From Eubacterium sp. (GTDB lineage: Bacteria > Bacillota_A > Clostridia > Peptostreptococcales > Anaerovoracaceae), in contig JAETSS010000011.1 in the NCBI GenBank assembly GCA_021769545.1, positions 1 to 12,796 of the forward strand: DNA of 12,796 bases. Direction: 5' to 3'. Position 1 is the stretch's first letter, and each line of letters starts with the position of its first letter. Below the pieces are notes generated by a model. It saw only the letters and a list, made by a program, of their open reading frames with translations, ran no database searches and was not told the DNA's origin. The translations under genes and the position numbers were made by a program. This document shows positions 7,001 through 11,936 of this stretch, one piece after another.

Positions 7001-8506
7001 ATGAAGATGAAATGGGGGATCACTTTTGAAGAATATATGTACGGGCAGTCGGGCTCGGATCACGATGCTGTGGAAAGATTTTACCGGGATTTTGATGATC
7101 ATTGCAGGCTCAGGCATGATGAGAAAAAAATGCTTTGGGAGGATTTTGAGAAAGCGATACTGTACTATGCGGATATCGGTGTGTCTTTACAGCGGGCATT
7201 GGAACTGCTCGATATAAGATATCTTGGTGATTTTTATGAAAGACAGCCGGAGAGGTGGTTCCCGCTGGACGATGCTGCTAAGCTCTATCCGCTGTCGATG
7301 GATCACAGGAGGATGTCCACATATCGGATATCGGTATATCTCAAAGAGCCAGTAGCTGCCGAGCTTTTGCAGATGGCGTTGGATTTCACCGTCAAGCGGT
7401 TCCCAAGCTTTGCGACTACTTTAAAGAAAGGATTTTTCTGGCACTATCTGGACATGACCAGACGCAGGTTTTACATAGAGCCTGAAACGGATATCCCGTG
7501 CCAGCCTATCAAGGTCGGTCGCAGCGGTTCCAAATCATTTCATATTTTCTATCATGAAAACCGTATCAGCTTTGAATGCTTCCATGCGTTGAGCGATGGT
7601 CTTGGTGCGGTCAATCTGCTGAAATCCCTTACGGCTGAGTATCTGAGACTTACGGGAAAGGATATCGTATTGGACGATACGGTCATGGATATCGATTCCG
7701 CTCCGGAAGAGGAGGAGTTCGAGAATGCCTTTGCAAGGATACACCACAAAACGTACAGCGATCCTATCTCGTCTGTTTCCAATAAAGCTGCCGTGCAGAT
7801 GAAGGGAAAGCTGTCAGATAACATGCCTTGCCGCATCGTTCATCTGAAAATGGATGCGTCGGAGCTTAAGAGTGTCTCTGAAAAATACGACACGACTGTT
7901 GCAAGATATCTGCTGGCGCTGATGTTCATTGCGGGAAAGGCTGCCTCCGATGAACACGGCGGCGATATGAATATCCAGGTGCCTGTAAATCTGCGTAAAT
8001 TCTATCCGTCAAAGACCCTTGCCAATTTTGTTCTGCCCTGTGGTATCTGTTTGCCCATGGAAACGATAGATGACGTCAGCTCAATCATAGGAGAGATCGA
8101 TCGACAGATGAGAAGGAAGACCTCAAAGGAGGCCATGGAGGAGGCGCTTGCCTCTGCGGAAAGTCTGATAAATATGGTGAAGTTCGTGCCGCTGACAGTC
8201 AAGCAGTATGCGGCAAAGGCAGGCTACGGATTTTTGGGCGACAAAGCGTTTACAAGCATTCTCTCAGATCTTGGAGTCATAAGGATGCCTTCGTCTGTAT
8301 CGGAGCATATAGAAAGCATGGACGCAGTGATCGGTACTGCCATAACTCAGCGGGCCAGATGCGTGGCCGTTACCTTCAGCGATACGACCACATTGTCCAT
8401 CACGAAGGCGACGGAAGACCCTACATTTGAGGAAAAACTTTACGAGTTGATTTGCTCAGACGGCATAACCGTAAGAGCAGAAGGAAGTGAGATATATGGA
8501 AATTAA
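7001..8506 (+). CDS. Condensation-domain / alcohol-acetyltransferase-like protein with an N-terminal extension
   Basis: A 501-residue protein. From about residue 86 (W-F-P-L-D-D-A-A-K-L-Y-P-L-S) it matches the alcohol-acetyltransferase/NRPS-condensation fold (CoA-dependent acyltransferase superfamily). The active-site motif HALSDG (His195 to Gly200, HxxxDG) sits at the end of the first half. The later segment V-P-V-N-L-R-K-F-Y-P-S-K-T-L-A-N-F is characteristic of the second half. The expected reaction is acyl transfer to a hydroxyl or amine, substrate unknown. Residues 1-85 are an extra charged, helical segment (D-E-K-K-M-L-W-E-D-F-E-K-A...) not needed for that fold. The ATG at 7001 has only a weak upstream G-rich sequence (GGGATAGGATA); a second ATG lies at 7007. 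The stop overlaps the start of the next gene by 11 bases, so the two are translationally coupled. In related Firmicutes such acyltransferases sit beside DUF6320 membrane proteins, supporting a joint envelope or lipid-modifying role (inference). Confidence 0.75.
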   Translation: MKMKWGITFEEYMYGQSGSDHDAVERFYRDFDDHCRLRHDEKKMLWEDFEKAILYYADIGVSLQRALELLDIRYLGDFYERQPERWFPLDDAAKLYPLSMDHRRMSTYRISVYLKEPVAAELLQMALDFTVKRFPSFATTLKKGFFWHYLDMTRRRFYIEPETDIPCQPIKVGRSGSKSFHIFYHENRISFECFHALSDGLGAVNLLKSLTAEYLRLTGKDIVLDDTVMDIDSAPEEEEFENAFARIHHKTYSDPISSVSNKAAVQMKGKLSDNMPCRIVHLKMDASELKSVSEKYDTTVARYLLALMFIAGKAASDEHGGDMNIQVPVNLRKFYPSKTLANFVLPCGICLPMETIDDVSSIIGEIDRQMRRKTSKEAMEEALASAESLINMVKFVPLTVKQYAAKAGYGFLGDKAFTSILSDLGVIRMPSSVSEHIESMDAVIGTAITQRARCVAVTFSDTTTLSITKATEDPTFEEKLYELICSDGITVRAEGSEIYGN

Positions 8507-9071
8507 GATCACCTATCCCCATGTGGAAAAACGCAGCCTGAAACGCAGACGAATTCTGACTGCGGTGAAATGGCTGGTTTTATCGGCAGCATTGATCTGT
8601 CCTTTAATAAATATCGCTGTCGGTGGAAAGGCGTGGAGCGTAATCGTTCTGATGTGCCTTTATATGGTATATACCATGGCGCTGTCTCCCGATCTGGTGG
8701 AATACAACCGCATAAGTCAGTTTATAAAATTTATGATCTGTCTGTGCGTGCTGCTGATGCTGATCGATGTGTTCTTATATCCCGGCTGGGCGGTTTTCAC
8801 GACGTCTGTGATCTGCTGCTGCGGACTTATTATTTCCGGGGCGCTTTTCATTACCGATTTTGACCGACAGAAGAAAAATATGTTTCCGATGCTACTGCTG
8901 GTTGCTTTTTCCATGATATGGGCAGCGGTAGGGATATGTTCATCTATCGGAGAGAGCAGAGCGTCGTTTATTCTCATGGAAGTACTGTCGGTAATGGTGC
9001 TGTTGATGTTCGTTATCACCCTTGGCCGCGGTTTCGTACGGGAGCTTCGATGCAGGTTTCATGTCAGATGA
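8496..9071 (+). CDS. Six-helix membrane protein resembling DUF6320
   Basis: A 191-residue integral membrane protein. The ATG at 8496 is preferred to the in-frame GTG at 8487 because AAGGAAG (8481-8487) is eight bases before it. It overlaps the acyltransferase-like gene by 11 bases. Predicted membrane helices lie at about 22-42, 46-64, 76-95, 98-120, 129-150 and 156-177, with basic clusters at KRRR (17-20) and the C-terminus. The start I-T-Y-P-H-V-E-K followed by the first helix matches my recollection of DUF6320 proteins after their usual N-terminal CxxC...CPLC zinc ribbon. That ribbon is absent here. The partner role with the upstream acyltransferase is inferred from conserved adjacency. A terminator follows 26 bases after the stop. 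No enzymatic motif is visible. Confidence 0.65.
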   Translation: MEIKITYPHVEKRSLKRRRILTAVKWLVLSAALICPLINIAVGGKAWSVIVLMCLYMVYTMALSPDLVEYNRISQFIKFMICLCVLLMLIDVFLYPGWAVFTTSVICCCGLIISGALFITDFDRQKKNMFPMLLLVAFSMIWAAVGICSSIGESRASFILMEVLSVMVLLMFVITLGRGFVRELRCRFHVR

Positions 9072-9096
9072 GTAGGAAAGGCAGATAAATGAAAAG

Positions 9097-9129
9097 AAAA
9101 ACCCTCAAGTGAATTCCTTGAGGGTTTTT
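9097..9129. terminator. Bidirectional terminator between the acyltransferase operon and tRNA-Ser
   Basis: AAAAACCCTCAAG (9097-9109) and CTTGAGGGTTTTT (9117-9129) form a perfect 13-bp stem around a 7-base loop, with T-runs in both directions. It ends the plus-strand operon. On the minus strand it begins at the last base of the tRNA CCA, so tRNA-Ser termination is essentially immediate. Confidence 0.9.
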
Positions 9130-9216
9130 GGCGGAGAGTCAGGGATTCGAACCCTGGGTCCGGTTAAGGACACAGCATTTCGAGTGCTGCACGATCGACC
9201 ACTCTGACAACTCTCC
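9129..9216 (-). tRNA. tRNA-Ser (anticodon CGA)
   Basis: On the minus strand the acceptor GGAGAGT pairs with ACTCTCC, followed by discriminator G and an encoded CCA (9131-9129). The anticodon arm GCAGCA-CTCGAAA-TGCTG places CGA at positions 34-36 (bases 9182-9180), reading UCG codons. The long variable arm (TGTCC..GGAC) is typical of serine tRNAs. The T-arm is CAGGG-TTCGAAT-CCCTG. Confidence 0.95.
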
Positions 9217-9238
9217 ATAATGTTATCCAGCGCTTTTC

Positions 9239-9267
9239 AGTATACATTAAAAATGCATCGGACGCAA
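9239..9267 (-). promoter_or_regulatory. Promoter of tRNA-Ser
   Basis: On the minus strand TTGCGT (9262-9267) and TATACT (9239-9244) are 17 bases apart. The -10 lies 22 bases upstream of the mature 5' end at 9216, a normal distance for a short tRNA leader. Confidence 0.6.
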
Positions 9268-9380
9268 GTAAAAAATGCAAAGTAGGGTGGGTAAATGTTG
9301 TGAATCAGAGAATAAAACTTTCCCGGAACGAAAAAATTAAGCCTATGATTTTCGACCCGAGGAGGTTTTTTCTGTCGGAA

Positions 9381-9485
9381 ATGTTCTGTTTTCAATGCCA
9401 GCAAACCGCGGGCAACAAGGGCTGCGTATGCAGCGGAGTATGCGGCAAACAGCCGGAAACATCGGATCTGCATGTCATGGCCTGA
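9381..9485 (+). pseudogene. hcp: Truncated hybrid-cluster protein (Hcp) N-terminal fragment
   Basis: A 34-codon ORF starting at ATG 9381. It reads as the extreme N-terminus of Hcp (hydroxylamine reductase): M-F-C-F-Q-C-Q-Q-T-A, then GNKGC, then GVCGKQPET. Cysteines at 3, 6, 15 and 21 are exactly those that bind the N-terminal [4Fe-4S] cluster in Hcp; Cys17 is extra. Full Hcp has about 530-550 residues. Here similarity stops after P-E-T-S-D-L and a TGA follows four codons later. I find no further Hcp sequence before the next gene; a different frame gives only HGLKDLK, which is not convincing. An AGGAGG at 9360-9365 lies 15 bases from the ATG, too far for normal initiation. The frame is also open upstream to a GTG at 9300. 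The likely reading is a deletion remnant; a functional Cys-rich micro-protein is the alternative. Confidence 0.6.
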
Positions 9486-9524
9486 AGGATCTGAAACCAC
9501 TTTTTTCATAAATAAGACAGTGTT

Positions 9525-9573
9525 ATGTTGTAAAAAGTGTGAATGATCACATTTTTATGTTGCAAAAAATGTG
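9525..9573. repeat. Two 17-base direct repeats containing TGTG half-sites and dyads
   Basis: ATGTTGTAAAAAGTGTG (9525-9541) and ATGTTGCAAAAAATGTG (9557-9573) match at 15 of 17 positions, 32 bases apart. Between them lies TCACATTTTT (9547-9556). This makes the dyad TGTGA-ATGA-TCACA (9538-9551) and a perfect 9-bp inverted repeat CACATTTTT/AAAAATGTG (9548-9556, 9565-9573). They cover the -35 region of the DUF1653-peroxiredoxin operon, so an operator is likely. Confidence 0.6.
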
Positions 9574-9592
9574 CAGGGATATATAATATATC
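9560..9592 (+). promoter_or_regulatory. Promoter of the DUF1653-PrxQ-YaaA operon
   Basis: A perfect TATAAT (9582-9587) with TTGCAA (9560-9565) 16 bases upstream. Transcription would start near 9594, giving a leader of about 75 bases. The -10 sits inside a perfect 7-1-7 palindrome, GATATAT-A-ATATATC (9578-9592). The -35 sits in the loop between the two arms of the CACATTTTT/AAAAATGTG inverted repeat. The arrangement suggests repression or activation by dimeric regulators. Confidence 0.6.
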
Positions 9593-9669
9593 TGATTTAT
9601 GAATATACAGACGCTTTAAATGTTGTGATAAGGGCTATTGAATACGAATAAGAAACCAACGGAGAAAAC

Positions 9670-9915
9670 ATGGAAAGACTGAAAATCAACGGAATATACA
9701 GACATTTTAAGGGCGATCATTATTTGCTTATCGACGTGGCGAAGCATTCGGAGACGGGTGAGGATTATGTGATATATCGTAAGCTCTATGAAGACTGCAG
9801 TCTCTGGATACGACCGCTTGCCATGTTTTTTGAGGAAGTGGATCGTGAAAAATACCCCGATGCAGATCAGAAGTATCGATTCGAGTTGCAGGAAATCGAG
9901 AGCGTGAGAAAGTAA
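9670..9915 (+). CDS. DUF1653 family protein
   Basis: An 81-residue protein with GGAG at 9661-9664, five bases before the ATG. It shows the family pattern: Y-R-H-F-K-G-D-H-Y, then [19 protein letters not shown], and a [12 protein letters not shown] block before the C-terminus. The DUF1653 fold is a small beta-barrel of unknown biochemical function, widespread in bacteria. It is the first gene of a tight cluster with a peroxiredoxin (12-base gap) and yaaA, so it probably belongs to the same response. No catalytic residues can be named. Confidence 0.85.
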   Translation: MERLKINGIYRHFKGDHYLLIDVAKHSETGEDYVIYRKLYEDCSLWIRPLAMFFEEVDREKYPDADQKYRFELQEIESVRK

Positions 9916-9927
9916 TGAGGAACTATC

Positions 9928-10380
9928 ATGTTACAACCCGGAACAAAAGCCCCGGCATTCGCGTTGCCGGATCAGAACGGAAACATCCATACATTGGAAG
10001 AATTCAAAGGAAAAAAGATAATACTGTATTTCTATCCCAAGGACAATACGTCAGGCTGTACCAAGCAGGCCTGCGGTTATTCGGAAAGACTGCCGCATTT
10101 TGCAGAGAAAGGCGTGGAGGTAATCGGTGTCAGCAAGGACAGTGTAGCATCCCACAAGAGATTCGAGGAAAAGCACGGGCTCGCCTTTACGATACTTGCG
10201 GATCCGGAGCTGGAAGCCATCAAAGCATATGATGTCTGGAAGGAAAAGAAAAGCCGCGGCAAGGTGACTATGGGTGTAGTGCGTACAACGTATCTCATAG
10301 ACGAAGAAGGCATGGTAATCATGGCAAACGACAAGGTGAAAGCAGCCGACGATCCGGAGAAGATGCTGGGTGAAATATGA
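9928..10380 (+). CDS. bcp: Thiol peroxidase, PrxQ/Bcp-type peroxiredoxin
   Basis: A 150-residue cytoplasmic thioredoxin-fold peroxidase that reduces hydrogen peroxide and organic peroxides, typically recycled by thioredoxin. GAGG (9917-9920) lies seven bases before the ATG. The opening G-T-K-A-P-A-F-A-L-P-D and F-Y-P-K-D-N-T-S-G-C-T form the AhpC/TSA active site. Cys44 is the peroxidatic cysteine and Cys49 (C-T-K-Q-A-C) the resolving cysteine of the atypical two-cysteine PrxQ class. The conserved Arg in V-V-R-T-T-Y-L-I-D also fits. The length is normal for the family. Its last four bases (ATGA, 10377-10380) contain the start of yaaA, indicating coupled translation. Confidence 0.94.
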   Translation: MLQPGTKAPAFALPDQNGNIHTLEEFKGKKIILYFYPKDNTSGCTKQACGYSERLPHFAEKGVEVIGVSKDSVASHKRFEEKHGLAFTILADPELEAIKAYDVWKEKKSRGKVTMGVVRTTYLIDEEGMVIMANDKVKAADDPEKMLGEI

Positions 10381-11153
10381 AGATAATCCTTTCCCCTGCA
10401 AAGAAAATGAACATAGATACAGATTCGCTGGGACCATCGGGGCTTCCCGCATTTATGGAAAAGACGGAAGTGCTGCTCAAATGGCTGAGATCGAATAGCT
10501 TTGCAGAGCTTCAAAAATTATGGAAATGCAGTGACCGGATCGCACAGCAGAATTTTGAAAGGCTGCAGCACATGGATCTGAAAAACGCTCTTACGCCTGC
10601 GATACTTTCCTATGAAGGGATAGCGTATCAGTATATGGCACCGGCAGTATTTGAATACGGACATCTGGATTATGTGCAGGAGCATCTGCGGATACTTTCC
10701 GCATTTTACGGTGTGCTTAAGCCTATGGACGGTGTTGCCCCTTACAGGTTGGAAATGCAGGCAAAGGCCGGTGTGGACGGCTGCAAGGACCTCTATGAGT
10801 TCTGGGGAAGCAGCATATATGATGAAGTACGTGATGATTCAGGCGTGATTATAAATCTGGCGTCAAAGGAATATTCGAAATGCATAGAGAAATATTTGAA
10901 ACCGGAAGACAGGTACATAACCTGCACCTTTGCGGAAAAGACCGAAAGTTCGGGGGACAGGCTCGTAACCAAGGGAACTTATGCAAAGATGGCACGTGGT
11001 GAAATGGTCCGCTTCATGGCAGAGCACGGCATAAAAGATCCGGAGGATATCAGGCTGTTTGACCGGCTGGGATATGTATACCGCAGTGATATATCTACGG
11101 ATACGGAATACATATTCGAAAGAAAGGATTTGTCAGATACGATTCATCAATGA
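10377..11153 (+). CDS. yaaA: YaaA family peroxide-stress protein (DUF328)
   Basis: A 258-residue cytoplasmic protein, the normal YaaA length. Family signatures are I-I-L-S-P-A-K-K-M at the N-terminus, the central SYEGIAYQY, and LSAFYGVLKPMDGVAPYRLE. The C-terminal part carries AEKTESSGDRLVTKGTYAK followed by ARGEMVRFMAEHGI. In Escherichia coli YaaA is induced by peroxide and limits free iron, protecting DNA from Fenton damage. The fold includes a DNA-binding helix-hairpin-helix-like region. Overlap with the peroxiredoxin gene through ATGA indicates a peroxide-defence operon here too (inference). No terminator is visible between its stop and the tRNA-Ala gene 52 bases later. Confidence 0.93.
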   Translation: MKIILSPAKKMNIDTDSLGPSGLPAFMEKTEVLLKWLRSNSFAELQKLWKCSDRIAQQNFERLQHMDLKNALTPAILSYEGIAYQYMAPAVFEYGHLDYVQEHLRILSAFYGVLKPMDGVAPYRLEMQAKAGVDGCKDLYEFWGSSIYDEVRDDSGVIINLASKEYSKCIEKYLKPEDRYITCTFAEKTESSGDRLVTKGTYAKMARGEMVRFMAEHGIKDPEDIRLFDRLGYVYRSDISTDTEYIFERKDLSDTIHQ

Positions 11154-11163
11154 TAAAAAAGTA

Positions 11164-11192
11164 TATACATGAGTCTGTGGGTGTGGTAAAAT
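11164..11192 (+). promoter_or_regulatory. Candidate promoter of tRNA-Ala
   Basis: TATACA (11164-11169) and TAAAAT (11187-11192) are 17 bases apart. A TGG just before the -10 gives an extended -10 element. It begins only 11 bases after the yaaA stop codon, and its -10 ends 14 bases before the tRNA. Confidence 0.5.
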
Positions 11193-11205
11193 AAGCACAT
11201 GTTAA

Positions 11206-11281
11206 GGGGGCGTAGCTCAGCTGGGAGAGCGATGCGTTCGCAACGCATAGGTCATGGGTTCGAGCCCCACCGTCTCCACCA
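11206..11281 (+). tRNA. tRNA-Ala (anticodon CGC)
   Basis: A 76-base tRNA with encoded CCA. The acceptor GGGGGCG pairs with CGTCTCC and includes the G3:U70 identity pair of alanine tRNAs. The D-arm is GCTC-AGCTGGGA-GAGC. The anticodon arm ATGCG-TTCGCAA-CGCAT gives CGC (11239-11241), reading GCG codons. The T-arm is ATGGG-TTCGAGC-CCCAC with one A-C mismatch at the base of the stem. Confidence 0.95.
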
Positions 11282-11290
11282 ATTTCAACG

Positions 11291-11336
11291 AAAAAACACG
11301 CTGAAAGCATTGAAATTTCAACGTGTTTTTTGTTTT
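11291..11336 (+). terminator. Rho-independent terminator after tRNA-Ala
   Basis: AAAAAACACG (11291-11300) pairs with CGTGTTTTTT (11322-11331). A further TGAAA/TTTCA pairing inside follows one mismatch, and a T-rich tail comes after. It can end both the tRNA-Ala transcript and read-through from the peroxiredoxin-yaaA operon. The decamer AATTTCAACG occurs at 11281-11290 and again at 11314-11323. Confidence 0.82.
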
Positions 11337-11366
11337 ATTGGGATTAGACGGAAAGGATGTGGTAAT

Positions 11367-11447
11367 ATGTTAAGAGTAACCATTACTTTTATGAAGCTAA
11401 GAATTACGATTTCCATAAAAAATAACCGCCCTCAACTCAAACCATAG
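11367..11447 (+). CDS. Candidate small basic peptide (type I toxin-like), 26 residues
   Basis: I do not recognise this peptide. The ATG at 11367 has AAAGGA (11352-11357) nine bases upstream. The frame extends back into the tRNA, but that upstream part cannot be coding. The 26 residues carry six Lys/Arg and no acidic residue. They alternate polar and hydrophobic side chains, as in a beta-strand or an amphipathic membrane-active peptide. They contain a near repeat: LRVTIT (2-7) and LRITIS (11-16), nine residues apart. The tail is KNNRPQLKP. The last codons form the left arm of a perfect 11-bp hairpin that includes the stop. A convergent promoter on the other strand would produce an RNA complementary to the 3' end. 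A weak promoter (TTGAAA 11310, TGT-TTTATT near 11331) overlaps the tRNA terminator. The alternative is a chance ORF. Confidence 0.5.
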   Translation: MLRVTITFMKLRITISIKNNRPQLKP

Positions 11448-11495
11448 GCGGTTATTTCATAACTGACGTGGTAAGCCGTTTTTCGGCATCCTCTT
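11414..11495 (-). ncRNA. Predicted short antisense RNA convergent with the small peptide ORF
   Basis: From the minus-strand promoter at 11502-11529, transcription would start near 11495. The RNA would be about 80 nt. It would begin with a small 5' hairpin (GCCG-AAAAA-CGGC, forward 11475-11487), have a short linker, and end at the 11-bp hairpin 11420-11457 followed by a T-rich run on this strand. It has no apparent coding capacity. The overlap with the 3' part of the peptide ORF suggests an antitoxin-type antisense RNA (inference). Confidence 0.48.
11420..11457. terminator. Shared hairpin terminator at the end of the peptide ORF
   Basis: AAATAACCGCC (11420-11430) and GGCGGTTATTT (11447-11457) are perfect 11-bp complements around a 16-base loop. 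On the minus strand the stem runs into TTATTTTTT, a good terminator tail. On the plus strand the tail is TTATTTC, weaker. On the minus strand it may also end azlC-azlD, as no better terminator appears after azlD. Confidence 0.75.
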
Positions 11496-11501
11496 GATAT
11501 G

Positions 11502-11529
11502 ATTATAGCATATCGGCAATATTTTTCAA
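11502..11529 (-). promoter_or_regulatory. Strong minus-strand promoter inside the azlD downstream region
   Basis: On the minus strand TTGAAA (11524-11529) and a perfect TATAAT (11502-11507) are 16 bases apart. TGC immediately precedes the -10, making an extended -10. It points away from azlD and towards the small peptide ORF, with no other gene to serve, so it most likely makes a short RNA. The -10 also lies in the dyad GATATG/CATATC (11496-11514). Confidence 0.62.
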
Positions 11530-11588
11530 TGATTATTTTCATATCAGCATACGATTCTCAAATCACGGCTTGTCAGGAAGCGCGAAAC

Positions 11589-11936
11589 TCAAGAGACGTT
11601 TTGCCTTTCCACAAAAACAAAATTGATAAGAAGCATGTAGCATACGGTACCGCCTGCAATGGAAAGCATCATCTGCCTTTTCCACATATGTAAAATTACC
11701 GTTGCGAGGATGGAGATAAACTCGGGAAGCCCATGGCTGCCCTGCAGCAGACTGACATCCTTCAGGCAGTATACGACGAGCATCCCGAATACTGCAGACG
11801 GAAGATATTTTCCAATATGCTGAATGAAGGCCGGTGTCTCCCGTTTTTCGGAAAACACGAGGAAGGGAAGGAACCTGGTCGTCATAGTGCCGAGAACACA
11901 GAGACCGATGGTAATGAGCTGCTGTGCAAGTGTCAT
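11589..11936 (-). CDS. azlD: AzlD family branched-chain amino-acid transport protein, small subunit
   Basis: A 115-residue membrane protein with about four hydrophobic segments. The start is the ATG at 11936: GGGAGG lies seven bases upstream on the minus strand, and translation then begins [20 protein letters not shown], followed by R-F-L-P-F, the conserved AzlD opening. A longer in-frame ORF to 12044 would overlap azlC extensively and is rejected. Its ATG overlaps the azlC stop as ATGA. AzlC and AzlD together form a branched-chain amino-acid exporter; mutations affecting them give 4-azaleucine resistance in Bacillus subtilis. The hydrophobic part ends near [16 protein letters not shown] before a short tail. 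Confidence 0.9.
   Translation of the reverse strand: MTLAQQLITIGLCVLGTMTTRFLPFLVFSEKRETPAFIQHIGKYLPSAVFGMLVVYCLKDVSLLQGSHGLPEFISILATVILHMWKRQMMLSIAGGTVCYMLLINFVFVERQNVS

Noticed and set aside
8002..8202. Antisense frame inside the acyltransferase-like gene
   Set aside because: A shadow of the long coding frame with the HxxxDG motif; no supporting signals.
9237..9509. A 90-codon minus-strand ORF opposite the Hcp fragment
   Set aside because: No ribosome binding site or recognisable domain. The plus strand carries the clear Hcp cysteine motif.
9129..11281. Genomic island between the two tRNA genes
   Set aside because: No integrase, attachment-site duplication of a tRNA 3' end, or base-composition break was seen. 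The genes between are ordinary housekeeping or stress genes.
11199..11366. Long upstream extension of the small peptide ORF through tRNA-Ala
   Set aside because: This part is a structurally complete tRNA gene and its terminator. Only the portion from ATG 11367, which has its own ribosome binding site, can be coding.
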